The translations under genes were made by a program, and so were the position numbers. The notes under the pieces are model-generated. The model was not told the DNA's origin. It searched no databases and saw only the letters and a list, made by a program, of their open reading frames with translations. Positions 28,171 through 37,790 of a DNA stretch of 64,000 nt are shown here, piece by piece. The stretch covers positions 40,662-104,661 of the forward strand of contig NZ_MJEH01000004.1 of assembly GCF_001742425.1 (NCBI RefSeq), written 5' to 3'. Positions within the stretch are counted from its first letter, which is position 1, and each line of letters opens with the position of its first letter. Source of the stretch: Bacillus solimangrovi. Lineage in GTDB: Bacteria > Bacillota > Bacilli > Bacillales > Bacillaceae_N.

Positions 28171-28538
28171 ACTTAGTTTTCATAACTGCATTTGGAGGTG
28201 CAATTGGGGCTTGGTTCCGGTTTCTAATCGGTACTTTTATTTCGAAGAGATTCTCAAGGTTACCTGTTGCGATGATACTTGTTAATGTAATTGGAGCATT
28301 TGGATTAGGGGTTTATACGGGGAGTTATTTGAATAGTGATCTAGTAGTAAATGAAAGTATGTTACACCATTTTATAGGGATTGGATTTTTTGGTGCATTT
28401 ACAACATTTTCTACATTTTCTGTTGAAGCTGTTCAACTCCTTCAACAGAAGAAAACTAAATCAGCGCTCATCTATATGGTAAGTACAATTTTTGGAAGCA
28501 TTCTCTTATTTTCGTTTGGGGTACTATGTGTCATATGA
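28167..28538 (+). CDS. crcB: Fluoride channel CrcB/FluC, subunit 2
   Basis: A 123-residue partner of the preceding gene with the same four-helix plan: FGGAIGAWFRF near residue 7, NVIGAFGLG near 41 and GFFGAFTTFSTFS near 72. ATG 28167 overlaps the upstream stop and follows GGAGGAA, giving tight coupling and roughly equal expression, as expected for a heterodimeric channel. Confidence 0.92.
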   Translation: MNLVFITAFGGAIGAWFRFLIGTFISKRFSRLPVAMILVNVIGAFGLGVYTGSYLNSDLVVNESMLHHFIGIGFFGAFTTFSTFSVEAVQLLQQKKTKSALIYMVSTIFGSILLFSFGVLCVI

Positions 28539-28734
28539 ATGAAGTTATTGTAAATTTTAGTGTGACAATATAAGAAATACTAGAATAATCTTTGGCACTT
28601 AAATGAAATGATGATAAAATATGCTATATAGTTTAAATATTTTGATGTTTTACTTATTTTTAGTAGTGTCCATTTAACCTTAGAAGGTTTTGTATGTACG
28701 TAAAGAATGTTTTCTAATAGAGGATGCGGTGAAT

Positions 28735-30837
28735 ATGGAAAGGATTCAGGAATTATTAAAAAGTGAGTCACAACTGTTTTCTAAAGGAAATTTAGAAAAG
28801 GTTATTCAGCGTGTTATTTTTGATTCTGTACAAGATATGATCTTCCTAATGAAAGTAGAAGAAGGACCTACGTTCAAGTATGCTGCTGTTAATCAAGCTG
28901 TATTGGAAAACACAAATGTACCAAAAGACTGTGTAGGTAAGTATCTTCATGATGTTCTATCTGAAGAAGTTTTAGAAACAATTCTAGGTAACTATGAAAA
29001 GGTTACAAAAGAAAAGGTATCATGTTCATTTCAAGATAAAATAACTTTAAATAACGGTAAAACGATATACGGTGAGTCGATATTAACACCGATTGTTGAT
29101 GATGATGATGTTTGTCAATACGTCATCTCTGTAACGAGAGATATCACTGTGATGGTAGAAGAGAAAATTAGAATGGATGAAAACGAACAGCGTTATCGTT
29201 CGCTGTTTGATTATAATATGGATGCAATTATATCGTTAGATGAGAGGGGACGTTTTTTAAATGCCAATCCATCTACCCAAGATATAACTGGTTATACAGA
29301 AAAAGAGTTGTTAAATCGTTCCATACAAAGCTTGATCTATGATGATGATCAAGGTTATTTTGAGCGGATTTTTCATCGTACGTTATCAGGAGATAAAGAG
29401 ACATTAACATGTCGGATTATCCATAAAAAAGGAATGGTTCACTATATTCAAATGGTTACAGTTCCAATAGTAATTAATGAGAATATAACAGGGATCTATA
29501 TCATTGCTAGAGATATAACTGAGAGACGTAAGAATGAACTTACGATTGAGCGCCTTGCTTATTACGATGACTTAACAGGTGTTATGAATCGAACCTCTCT
29601 TATAAAGGATTTGTCTCAAGCAGTGAAAAAGGGGAAGAAATTTAATCAAAATTTTGCACTCATGTACTTAGATCTGGATCGTTTCAAATTGTTAAATGAT
29701 ACGATGGGGCACAATGTAGGTGATTTGTTATTAAAGAAAGTAGCTAATCGAATTTTAAACATTGTGAGAAATAGTTCAGCCGTCTTTCGTCAAGGTGGTG
29801 ATGAATTCATTATTATTTTACGTGGAGCTAACCATAAAAAGTCTGAAGAGGTTGCAAAAAAAATTGTTGAATCGTTTAATAAGCCTTTTCTGTTAAATAG
29901 AAAAGAAGTCTATATCACATCAAGTATCGGAATCTCACTGTTCCCAAAAGACGGTGAAACTGAAAATGAGCTCATTCAAAATGCAGATACCGCACTTTAC
30001 CAAGTGAAGCAAAGTGGGAAAAATCATTATCGATTCTATTCTGAAGAGATGGTAAAAGGAACTCCTCGCACATTATTACTTGAAACAGAGTTGCGTAAGG
30101 CTGTCTTAGCTAACGAATTCATCTTATTCTATCAACCTCAAGTGAACATTCAAACGAATGAGGTTGAAAGCTTTGAAGCATTGATTCGTTGGGAAAGTCC
30201 TGAGTTTGGATTCGTCTCACCTGGTGAATTTATTCCACTTGCAGAGGAGACAGGATTAATCATTCCGATCGGTCGTTGGGTTATTCATGAGGTTTGTCGC
30301 CAACTTGCTGAGTGGAAAAAGGAAGGTTTCCCGTTGGCAACAATCGGATTGAACTTATCAACGCGCCAGTTTCAACAGGCAGATCTCGTTGAAATGATTG
30401 AAGAAGCTATCCATACGCATGATATAGACCCAAAGTATCTTGATATTGAAATTACCGAAGGTGCAATGTATGATGCTCGTGAAGCGGTCCACGTATTAAA
30501 TCAATTAAAGGCTCTTGGTGTGAAGGTATCAATCGATGATTTTGGAACAGGTTATTCGTCGCTTGCACACTTAAAGCATTTTCCAATTGACACATTGAAA
30601 ATTGATAAATCATTCATCCATGATTTGCTTTCTGATAAAGATAGTGAAGCGATTGTATCGACGATCTTACATATGGCGAGAGTATTAGATATGGATGTTG
30701 TTGCTGAAGGTGTTGAGACGATGGAGGAAGTGCAATTTTTGAAACAGAAAAAATGTGAAAAGGCTCAAGGCTTTTATTATAGTCGTCCAGTGCCTGCTCA
30801 AAAGGTTGAAGAAATTTATTTTCAAACCCAATCTTAA
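28735..30837 (+). CDS. PAS-PAS-GGDEF-EAL cyclic-di-GMP signalling protein
   Basis: A 700-residue soluble protein. Two PAS domains (about residues 25-145 and 155-270, the second with GRFLNANPSTQDITGYTEKEL and ARDITERRKNE) precede a GGDEF cyclase domain with intact QGGDEFIIIL near 365 and an EAL phosphodiesterase domain (FEALIRWE near 485, NLSTRQF, EITEG, DDFGTGYSS, EGVET). Both catalytic motifs look complete, so it could make or break c-di-GMP. ATG 28735 was chosen; GTG 28729, five bases after AGAGG, is an alternative. Confidence 0.92.
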   Translation: MERIQELLKSESQLFSKGNLEKVIQRVIFDSVQDMIFLMKVEEGPTFKYAAVNQAVLENTNVPKDCVGKYLHDVLSEEVLETILGNYEKVTKEKVSCSFQDKITLNNGKTIYGESILTPIVDDDDVCQYVISVTRDITVMVEEKIRMDENEQRYRSLFDYNMDAIISLDERGRFLNANPSTQDITGYTEKELLNRSIQSLIYDDDQGYFERIFHRTLSGDKETLTCRIIHKKGMVHYIQMVTVPIVINENITGIYIIARDITERRKNELTIERLAYYDDLTGVMNRTSLIKDLSQAVKKGKKFNQNFALMYLDLDRFKLLNDTMGHNVGDLLLKKVANRILNIVRNSSAVFRQGGDEFIIILRGANHKKSEEVAKKIVESFNKPFLLNRKEVYITSSIGISLFPKDGETENELIQNADTALYQVKQSGKNHYRFYSEEMVKGTPRTLLLETELRKAVLANEFILFYQPQVNIQTNEVESFEALIRWESPEFGFVSPGEFIPLAEETGLIIPIGRWVIHEVCRQLAEWKKEGFPLATIGLNLSTRQFQQADLVEMIEEAIHTHDIDPKYLDIEITEGAMYDAREAVHVLNQLKALGVKVSIDDFGTGYSSLAHLKHFPIDTLKIDKSFIHDLLSDKDSEAIVSTILHMARVLDMDVVAEGVETMEEVQFLKQKKCEKAQGFYYSRPVPAQKVEEIYFQTQS

Positions 30838-30875
30838 TAGAGTTCATCATACAAAAGAAGTTGAATACATGAAGC

Positions 30876-30910
30876 AAGAAGCCGTGGCATCTAGTCACGG
30901 CTTCTTATTT
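30876..30910. terminator. Bidirectional terminator
   Basis: AGAAGCCGTG / CACGGCTTCT hairpin with T-rich flank, between the converging GGDEF-EAL gene and ykuE. Confidence 0.85.
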
Positions 30911-31773
30911 TAAGATGCTTCTGATCTTTTTAATGTGAAAATTGTTATTTCTGGTATAGATAAAAAGCGATATGGCTCACGTGTAGTACCAATACCTCGA
31001 TTGACATATAGCTTCTTCTCATTATCGGCATGGTCATACCAGCCTTCATAATATTTCTTTGCACCAGGTGGTGTGTACAATGGACCAAGGAAGGGGAGTT
31101 GTACTTGTCCTCCATGACTATGACCAGATAATTGAGTATGGAAGTGAAAACTACCAAGATGAGCAAAAATATCTGGCTCATGAGCTAGTAATATTGCGAA
31201 ATCTTCTTCAGTTACGTTTTGTAAAGCTAATTCAGGTTTTGGATGTCCAAGCATGGCATCATCAATTCCACCTATGATAATGCGTTCCCCAAGTGTGTTA
31301 TAGATATCTACACGTTCATTCATTAGTAATTGAAAATCTGATTGCTCGTATACTTTCTTCATAATTTCTGTACCATATCCACCGTGGTCATGGTTTCCAA
31401 ATATAGCATATTTACCTAAAGGTGCTTGAATAGCTGAAAGAATCGGACTTATTTGATCTAACTGGTCATAGTTATTTGGTTCATCGACTAAGTCGCCAGT
31501 GAATAAAACGAGGTCACATGATTGTTCATTGATTTTCTCAACGAGTCGTTTGAACTGATCGAGTGTATAGTTGTGACCGATATGTGTATCGCTAAATTGA
31601 AGAATTCGTAGTCCATCAAAGCTTTCAGGTATTTGAGGCGCAACAATTTTTTCTAAATTCGTTCGAATGAGTCGAGGTTCGATATAGCGTGCATATACAT
31701 AAGTTCCACCCGTTAAAATAATGGTATTTATTAATAGTTTAAAAGATCGTTTCATGAAGTTACGTCGGTTCAT
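30910..31773 (-). CDS. ykuE: Tat-exported metallophosphoesterase YkuE
   Basis: A 287-residue calcineurin-like phosphoesterase. The N-terminus carries a twin-arginine motif (NRRNFMKRS) before a hydrophobic stretch; B. subtilis YkuE is a known Tat substrate. Metal-binding motifs are FSDTHIGH near 59, FTGDLVDEPNNY, FGNHDHGGYG near 124, LLAHEPD and LSGHSHGGQ near 214. YARYIEPRLI after the signal matches YkuE. The likely site is the outer membrane face or cell wall. ATG 31773 has only a distant AAGGA; the start is less sure than the gene. Confidence 0.92.
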   Translation of the reverse strand: MNRRNFMKRSFKLLINTIILTGGTYVYARYIEPRLIRTNLEKIVAPQIPESFDGLRILQFSDTHIGHNYTLDQFKRLVEKINEQSCDLVLFTGDLVDEPNNYDQLDQISPILSAIQAPLGKYAIFGNHDHGGYGTEIMKKVYEQSDFQLLMNERVDIYNTLGERIIIGGIDDAMLGHPKPELALQNVTEEDFAILLAHEPDIFAHLGSFHFHTQLSGHSHGGQVQLPFLGPLYTPPGAKKYYEGWYDHADNEKKLYVNRGIGTTREPYRFLSIPEITIFTLKRSEAS

Positions 31774-32195
31774 AGTATCTACCAATCCTTATATTGAAGT
31801 TTTTCATTGTATCAAGTGACTCTCTCTGGAGTCCGCACTATATTTTAGAATAGTTAATGAATTTTGAGTGGGAATGAAGTAAGCCCTCTTTTGATGACAG
31901 ACTATAAAACATTTCTTAGTCGTCTACGTATCCTTGCATACTTTGAAAACACAATTAATTATTCAAGAAAAGATCTTATTAATCTATGTTTCAATGTTTA
32001 AGAGGATAACCCTTCAATAAACATTACACGATAACTAAAAGTTTATCTATATAGACAGAAAGAAAAATCATGTCCTTTTAAGAAAATAACGGATTGATAG
32101 GAATTTTTTTCTGTAAAATATAGGGTGAATGGCAGGAACGGTGTATAGTGGTAATGAATTAACTTCAATATGCTGAGAAAATCTGGGGTGATATA
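31774..32195. other. Intergenic region between divergent genes
   Basis: About 420 AT-rich bases upstream of ykuE (minus) and the SLC13 gene (plus). No ORF, strong hairpin or riboswitch motif was recognised. Confidence 0.4.
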
Positions 32196-34046
32196 ATGAA
32201 TCAGCCGATGATCATGACATTTGTAATTTTAGCTGTTACAACGCTATTTTTTATTAATGGAAAGTTTAGAACGGACGCTGTTGCGGTCGGTTCAATGCTG
32301 ACACTCGTTTTGTTTGGCATCATTACTCCGACTGAAGCATTGAGTGGATTTTCCAATTCGATCGTGATTATGATTGCGGGATTGTTTGTCGTTGGGGCTG
32401 GGATTTTTCGGACGGGTCTTGCAAAATTAATCGGTAAGCAATTATTGAAACTAGCAGGGAAAAATGAAACGAAACTCTTAATTGTCGTTATGCTTGTTGT
32501 AGGTATATTTAGCGGGTTTATGAGCAATACGGGGACAGTTGCCGTATTGTTGCCAGTTGTACTTAGTTTAGCGCTAGAAATGAAGGTAAGCCCTTCAAAG
32601 TTTCTTATTCCGCTTGCGTATGCGAGTAGTCTTGGAGGTGTATTAACGCTCATAGGTACACCTCCGAATCTCGTCGTTAGTCAAACATTAAAAGACTATA
32701 ATTATGAGGGACTTGCATTTTTTGATTTTACAATCATTGGATTAGTCGCATTAATTACAGGTTTATTGTTTATGGTGACAGTAGGAAAGAGACTGTTACC
32801 TGACTATAAGGTGACTGGAAGTGGAAAAGACCATATTTCTCCAGAACAGCTGGCTGGATATTATAAGTTACAAGATGAATTGTTTTGCGTACGTGTCTTA
32901 CCTGAGTCGAGCATAGTTGGAAAGACGCTCGCACAATTAAAAGTCCGTGAACGGTATCATCTAACAGTAGTTGAGATTGACCGTCGAGAAGGTGAACGTT
33001 TTTCGTTAATTCAGCAGATGCGACGTCGATCAGCAGCATCTAAAAGTGAGTTTCACGTCGATGATATTTTGTTTCTGCTTGGTAAGAAGGGACAGGTCCA
33101 TCAGTTTGCTGATGAAAACGGGTTAGCATTTGAAGCTGTTAAACCAACTGATCGAACGAATCGTCTCGTTTCTAAAGAGCTTGGATTGACCGAAATCATT
33201 ATTAGTGCACATTCCGATTTTATTAATCGAACCGTAGCGGAGTTGAACTTTCGTGAAATCTATCAGCTAAACGTCTTGGCTATTAATAGACGTGGGAAAT
33301 ATATTCGTGGTGATTTGATTCATGAGAAGCTGCGTTTTGGAGATGCTCTGCTTGTTCATGGAGAATGGCGTCAAATTGAGTTGCTCGGAAATGATAGTTC
33401 TAACGTTATTTTAACAAACTCAATTGAAGATGATGCAAGCAATGCTTTTGCAAAGGGGAAAGCACCTATTGCATTGGCAATCATGGTATTTATGCTCATA
33501 TTAATGACGTTTAATATTGTATCAAGTGTAATTGCGGTTATGATTTCTGCCTTTCTTATGCTTGTAACAGGATGTTTGCGAAATATGGATGAGGCATATC
33601 GAAATATTAATTGGGAGTCTGTTGTGTTAATAGCCGCAATGCTTCCGATGGCAACCGCCCTCGAAAAAACAGGAGGGGTAGAGCTCATCTCGAATAGCTT
33701 AGTTACTTCCCTTGGAGGGTTTGGCCCAACGGCAGTAATGGCTGGTTTTTATATCGTGACGATGATTTTAAGTCAATTTATAAGTAATACAGCAACAGCT
33801 GTTATCTTCGCACCAATCGCAATTACAGCATCAGTAAGTATGGGAGTTAGTCCTTATCCGCTCTTGTTATCAGTATCTGTTGCAGCAAGTATGGCGTTTG
33901 CTACACCAGTTGCTTCTCCGACCAATGCACTTGTGCTTACAGCTGGTGGCTATCAGTTCAAGGATTTTGTCAAAGTTGGTGTACCGTTACAAGTGGTCAT
34001 CATGATCGTTATGATGTTTACAATTCCACTTGTGTATCCATTTTAA
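32196..34046 (+). CDS. SLC13/DASS-type permease with two RCK_C domains
   Basis: A 616-residue transporter. Two halves of membrane helices carry the family SNT-type motifs (MSNTGTVAVLLPV near 110, LIGTPPNLVVSQ near 152, ISNTATAVIFAP near 530, TPVASPTNALV near 570). Between them, about residues 210-400, are two soluble regulatory domains of TrkA-C/RCK_C type (VLPESSIVGKTLAQLKVRER and the second ending FGDALLVHG). This build is common among sulfate or dicarboxylate sodium symporters; the substrate cannot be told. GGGGTGA precedes ATG 32196. Confidence 0.88.
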   Translation: MNQPMIMTFVILAVTTLFFINGKFRTDAVAVGSMLTLVLFGIITPTEALSGFSNSIVIMIAGLFVVGAGIFRTGLAKLIGKQLLKLAGKNETKLLIVVMLVVGIFSGFMSNTGTVAVLLPVVLSLALEMKVSPSKFLIPLAYASSLGGVLTLIGTPPNLVVSQTLKDYNYEGLAFFDFTIIGLVALITGLLFMVTVGKRLLPDYKVTGSGKDHISPEQLAGYYKLQDELFCVRVLPESSIVGKTLAQLKVRERYHLTVVEIDRREGERFSLIQQMRRRSAASKSEFHVDDILFLLGKKGQVHQFADENGLAFEAVKPTDRTNRLVSKELGLTEIIISAHSDFINRTVAELNFREIYQLNVLAINRRGKYIRGDLIHEKLRFGDALLVHGEWRQIELLGNDSSNVILTNSIEDDASNAFAKGKAPIALAIMVFMLILMTFNIVSSVIAVMISAFLMLVTGCLRNMDEAYRNINWESVVLIAAMLPMATALEKTGGVELISNSLVTSLGGFGPTAVMAGFYIVTMILSQFISNTATAVIFAPIAITASVSMGVSPYPLLLSVSVAASMAFATPVASPTNALVLTAGGYQFKDFVKVGVPLQVVIMIVMMFTIPLVYPF

Positions 34047-34063
34047 TAATGTATTATCGTAAG

Positions 34064-34097
34064 AAACCGCATGCTCGTTCTCGCATACGGTTTTTTA
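34064..34097 (+). terminator. Terminator of the SLC13 gene
   Basis: AAACCGCATGC / GCATACGGTTT hairpin with six T residues. Confidence 0.85.
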
Positions 34098-34131
34098 CTG
34101 GATAATGTTTCTTTTTATTCTATTATCATGC

Positions 34132-34160
34132 TATAATTAAATGAGTGAATATTCATTCAT
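34132..34160 (+). promoter_or_regulatory. FadR operator and -10 element of fadH
   Basis: TATAAT at 34132-34137 is followed at 34141-34160 by the palindrome ATGAGTGAATATTCATTCAT. It closely matches the Bacillus FadR (YsiA) operator TGAATGA-N4-TCATTCA. In B. subtilis fadH belongs to the FadR regulon, released by long-chain acyl-CoA. The operator covers the expected transcription start. Confidence 0.85.
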
Positions 34161-34180
34161 TTTTTATTAGGAGGGCTAAC

Positions 34181-34945
34181 ATGAATAATGAAGTAGTAAT
34201 TGTTACAGGCGGATCAAACGGTATGGGGAAATATATGGCAAAAGAGTTTGCTTCTCAAGGTGCAAAGGTTGTCATCACTGGTAGAAACTTAGAAAGATTA
34301 GAAGCAGCTAAACAAGAAATTGAACAAACTGAAGGACAGGTTCTTACAGTTCAAATGGACGTTCGAAATACAGATGATATTGAAAGAATGTTAAAAGAAT
34401 CAGTGGATGCATTCGGTAAAGTAACTGCTCTAGTAAACAATGCAGCTGGTAATTTTGTCGTACCTGCTGAAAAATTATCTGTAAACGGTTGGAATTCTGT
34501 AATTGATATCGTACTAAATGGTACATTCTATTGTTCTAATATTCTAGGAAACTATTGGATTGAGAATGGTATAAAAGGAAAAATCACTAACATTGTCGCT
34601 ACATATGCATGGGATGCAGGTCCTGGTGTTATTCATTCGGCAAGTGCAAAAGCAGGTGTGTTAGCTATGACACGTACGCTTGCGGTTGAATGGGGTAGAC
34701 AGTATGGCATTCGTGTTAACGCGATTGCACCTGGTCCAATCGAGCGTACTGGTGGAGCGGAGAAACTGTTTACATCAGAAAAGGCAGCGAAACGTACACT
34801 AGCAAGTATTCCGCTAGGTCGTCTCGGTACTCCAGAAGAGATTGGGAAATTAGCAGCTTTCATTTTCTCTGATGATGCTGCATATATGAATGGTGAATGC
34901 CTAACGTTAGATGGCGGTCAGCACTTAAATCAGTATCCGTTTTAA
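34181..34945 (+). CDS. fadH: 2,4-dienoyl-CoA reductase FadH (SDR family)
   Basis: NADPH-dependent reduction of 2,4-dienoyl-CoA during beta-oxidation of unsaturated fatty acids. The 254-residue short-chain dehydrogenase has the nucleotide loop VTGGSNGMGKYMA near residue 7, NNAAGNFVVPAEKLS near 85 and the FADH-type segment ATYAWDAGPGVIHSASAKAG, where tyrosine of the classical YxxxK is replaced, as is typical of this subgroup. B. subtilis YkuF/FadH is the counterpart. ATG 34181 follows GGAGG by six bases. A FadR operator lies directly upstream. The usual partner fadG is absent. Confidence 0.92.
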   Translation: MNNEVVIVTGGSNGMGKYMAKEFASQGAKVVITGRNLERLEAAKQEIEQTEGQVLTVQMDVRNTDDIERMLKESVDAFGKVTALVNNAAGNFVVPAEKLSVNGWNSVIDIVLNGTFYCSNILGNYWIENGIKGKITNIVATYAWDAGPGVIHSASAKAGVLAMTRTLAVEWGRQYGIRVNAIAPGPIERTGGAEKLFTSEKAAKRTLASIPLGRLGTPEEIGKLAAFIFSDDAAYMNGECLTLDGGQHLNQYPF

Positions 34946-34950
34946 TCGAT

Positions 34951-34991
34951 AAGAGGTAGCTTGAGGTTCTAACTTCGAGCTATCTCTTTTC
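34951..34991 (+). terminator. Terminator of fadH
   Basis: AAGAGGTAGCT...AGCTATCTCTT hairpin followed by TTCC. Confidence 0.75.
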
Positions 34992-35301
34992 CTATTAGAA
35001 TTGAACGAATAATAATGATATGTTCTTGTAATGAGATTGTGACCATTTCATGTCATTCGTTGTAGTAAGAACAGGAGTCGTTTCATCTTTGTTTAATTGA
35101 TGCAGGAATCGGATAATAGCTTGTATAAAGTATTAAATGAAACTTTTAGGTGTAGTAGTTTTTCTCAATATCCATAGCTTGTATGAATTTTACTAAGTAA
35201 TCTATTACTACTACTTATTTTTTGTGAAGACAGATGTAATAATGATTATTTAATAAATTATTTATGATAATTGGCAAAGATAAAATGAGGAGTTGATAGA
35301 A
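34992..35301. other. Intergenic region before the aminotransferase
   Basis: About 310 AT-rich bases with no supported ORF or structured element. TTTACTAAGTAATCTATTACTACTACT-like A/T stretches are present but unassigned. Confidence 0.35.
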
Positions 35302-36477
35302 ATGAATCAATTAAATCCACCAAGTCGTTTGCTCATGGGTCCTGGACCTAGTAATGCTGCACCAGAGGTGTTACGTGCGATGTCAACGCCGTTGCTTGGA
35401 CATCTAGATCCTGCTTTCTTACATATTATGAATGAAACGATGGACTTGTTAAGAACGGTGTATCAAACAGATAATAAAGTAACATTAGCGATGTCTGGCA
35501 CAGGAAGTGCTGGAATGGAGACTTTGTTTGTGAATCTTGTTGAACCAGATGATAAGGTCATAATTTGTGTTAATGGTTTATTTGGACATCGTATGGTTGA
35601 TGTCGCATCGAGATGTGGGGCAGAGGTTATCGAAGTTCACGCTCCTTGGGGTGAGATTATCCAACCTGAAGATGTTAAGCGAACTTTATCCAAACATCCT
35701 GAAGTGAAGCTTGTCGGTATTGTCCATGCTGAGACATCTACAGGTGTGAAACAACCGCTTGATGAGATTAGTACAATTGTACATGAACACGATGCACTCT
35801 TAGTAGCAGATATGGTCACATCACTAGGTGGTTCGCCAACTGAAATTGATAAAATAGGTGTCGATGCTGCTTATAGCGGAACACAAAAATGTCTAAGTAT
35901 CCCACCAGGCCTTGCTCCAGTCACGTTGAATGATCGCGCTGTTGAAGTGATCTCAAATCGAAAGACGAAGGTTCAAAGCTGGTATCTAGATTTATCGATG
36001 ATTCAAAATTATTGGAGTGATGAACGATTCTATCATCACACTGCTCCAATCTCGATGATCTACGCTTTACGAGAAGGTTTACGTCTTATCGTAGACGAAG
36101 GTTTAGAGAACGTGTATGCACGTCATGAACGATATGGACGGGCATTACAAGCAGGGTTAGAAGCATTAGGGCTAGAGCTTGTTGTGAAAAATGCGCAACA
36201 TCGTTTGTGTCAATTAACATCAGTGAAAGTACCTGAAGGCTTCGATGAGGCAAATGGTAGAAAATACCTCCTTGATGAGTATGGGTTAGAATTTGGAGGA
36301 GGACTTGGAGAACTGAAAGGAAAGGCGTGGCGAATAGGACTTATGGGTTATAATGCGAATTGGCGAAATGTCACATTTGCATTAGCCGCACTTGAAAATT
36401 CACTTCGCACTCAAGGGTTGGAAGTTAACCAAGGTGCTGGTATTGCTGCGGCACAATCAGCATTACAAAACTTATAA
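35302..36477 (+). CDS. Class V aminotransferase (alanine-glyoxylate / PucG-like)
   Basis: A 391-residue PLP enzyme. MGPGPSNAAPEVLRAMSTPLLGHLDP at the N-terminus is characteristic of alanine-glyoxylate and serine-glyoxylate aminotransferases. TMSGTGSAGMET-type region lies near residue 63, and the PLP lysine is in SGTQKCLSIPPGLAP near 193. B. subtilis PucG ((S)-ureidoglycine-glyoxylate aminotransferase) is similar, but no purine-degradation gene is nearby, so the donor is uncertain. ATG 35302 follows GAGGAG. Confidence 0.85.
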   Translation: MNQLNPPSRLLMGPGPSNAAPEVLRAMSTPLLGHLDPAFLHIMNETMDLLRTVYQTDNKVTLAMSGTGSAGMETLFVNLVEPDDKVIICVNGLFGHRMVDVASRCGAEVIEVHAPWGEIIQPEDVKRTLSKHPEVKLVGIVHAETSTGVKQPLDEISTIVHEHDALLVADMVTSLGGSPTEIDKIGVDAAYSGTQKCLSIPPGLAPVTLNDRAVEVISNRKTKVQSWYLDLSMIQNYWSDERFYHHTAPISMIYALREGLRLIVDEGLENVYARHERYGRALQAGLEALGLELVVKNAQHRLCQLTSVKVPEGFDEANGRKYLLDEYGLEFGGGLGELKGKAWRIGLMGYNANWRNVTFALAALENSLRTQGLEVNQGAGIAAAQSALQNL

Positions 36478-36489
36478 AAATTTGATGAG

Positions 36490-36515
36490 CACCTGTCAAT
36501 TTGGCAGGTGTTTAT
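36490..36515 (+). terminator. Terminator of the aminotransferase gene
   Basis: CACCTG / CAGGTG hairpin followed by TTTATG, a weak T-run. Confidence 0.6.
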
Positions 36516-36723
36516 GTATGTAGGTAGGAATCAAACTATGCACACGTTCACACATCAGTTGTTTTACTATGAAATGATAAAAAGATAACGTATAACAACT
36601 TAGCATGGGTACATAGTTTATAAAATGTTCATGTTGATTGTTCTTGATTGGGGTTTACCTTCTGTAGCATTCGGTTAGATTGTTAACAATTAAACGAAGC
36701 TCGCTAAGGAGGAAATAATCACG

Positions 36724-37593
36724 ATGACAAAAGAACAATTTTACCCACATGGACAGCCTGCACAACATTTAAAAAAGCAACCAGGTGAAGAAGATGCAAT
36801 GACACCTAAGCCAATTTATAAGGATAGTGATTATAAAAGTGGTGACAGACTATTAAATAAAGTTGCACTTATAACAGGTGGTGATAGCGGGATTGGTAGA
36901 GCTGTTGCGATCCATTATGCGAAGGAAGGTGCAAATGTAGCGATCGTATATTTAGATGAGGATCATGATGCACAGCAAACGAAAAAAGAGGTAGAAGCGG
37001 AAGGGAAAGAGTGTTTACTCATTAGAGGTGACCTCGGTAATGAATCGTTTTGTCAAGATGTAGTGAAACAAACGCTTAATAAGTTTGGTAAATTAGATAT
37101 TTTAATTAACAATGCAGGAGAACAACATCCACAGCAAAATTTTGAAGACATTACATCAGCACAAATGGAGAAGACGTTTCGAACAAATGTGTTCGCGGCA
37201 TTTTATTTAACAAATGCTTCACTACCACATTTGAAGGAAGGTAGTACAATCATTAATACGGCTTCAATTACTGCTTATCAAGGACATCCAACATTAATTG
37301 ATTATTCATCTACAAAAGGCGCACTCGTTTCCTTTACTCGTTCACTTTCGACATCACTTGCGAGCAAAGGAATTCGTGTAAACGCTGTTGCACCAGGACC
37401 AATTTGGACACCACTCATTCCTTCTACATTTCCAGAAGATCAAGTTCAAACATTTGGAACAAATACACCGATGGGGAGAGCTGGTCAGCCAGAAGAATTA
37501 GCTCCAAGTTATGTATTTTTAGGCTCTGATGAATCTTCTTACATAACAGGACAAACGATTCATGTAAATGGTGGAACAATTTTAAATGGATAA
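36724..37593 (+). CDS. Short-chain dehydrogenase of the general-stress YdaD/YhxC type
   Basis: A 289-residue SDR oxidoreductase with the N-terminal extension typical of this group ([16 protein letters not shown]). It is followed by nucleotide loop [13 protein letters not shown] near residue 50, NNAGEQHPQ near 130, catalytic serine in [11 protein letters not shown] and YSSTKGAL near 197, and [12 protein letters not shown]. subtilis YdaD, YhxC, YhxD and YhdF belong here and several are SigB-dependent. AAGGAGG precedes ATG 36724. Substrate unknown. Confidence 0.88.
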   Translation: MTKEQFYPHGQPAQHLKKQPGEEDAMTPKPIYKDSDYKSGDRLLNKVALITGGDSGIGRAVAIHYAKEGANVAIVYLDEDHDAQQTKKEVEAEGKECLLIRGDLGNESFCQDVVKQTLNKFGKLDILINNAGEQHPQQNFEDITSAQMEKTFRTNVFAAFYLTNASLPHLKEGSTIINTASITAYQGHPTLIDYSSTKGALVSFTRSLSTSLASKGIRVNAVAPGPIWTPLIPSTFPEDQVQTFGTNTPMGRAGQPEELAPSYVFLGSDESSYITGQTIHVNGGTILNG

Positions 37594-37630
37594 AAATAAC
37601 TGTATTATTTACATTTAAATAAGTTAATTA

Positions 37631-37666
37631 AGCTGATGCAATTTATTTACATGTGTCAGCTTTTTC
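37631..37666 (+). terminator. Terminator of the SDR gene
   Basis: AGCTGATGCA pairs with TGTGTCAGCT (two G-U pairs), followed by five T residues. Confidence 0.75.
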
Positions 37667-37790
37667 GTTATGATCTGCCTTTTAATCATATTATGTTGTA
37701 TACATGGCTGATTTATTATTAAAGTATTTGGAAGTTGTGATAAAATAAAGGTTAAACGTTAATAGTATGGCAGCGGAAGAGGTGTGGAAC

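Noticed and set aside
32201..32653. Minus-strand open frame of 150 codons opposite the SLC13 gene
   Set aside because: Antisense shadow of membrane-helix codons; no start signal.
36545..36720. Possible SigB promoter before the stress-type SDR gene (GTATAA then GGGTAC)
   Set aside because: Spacing of 11 bases is too short and both boxes are imperfect.
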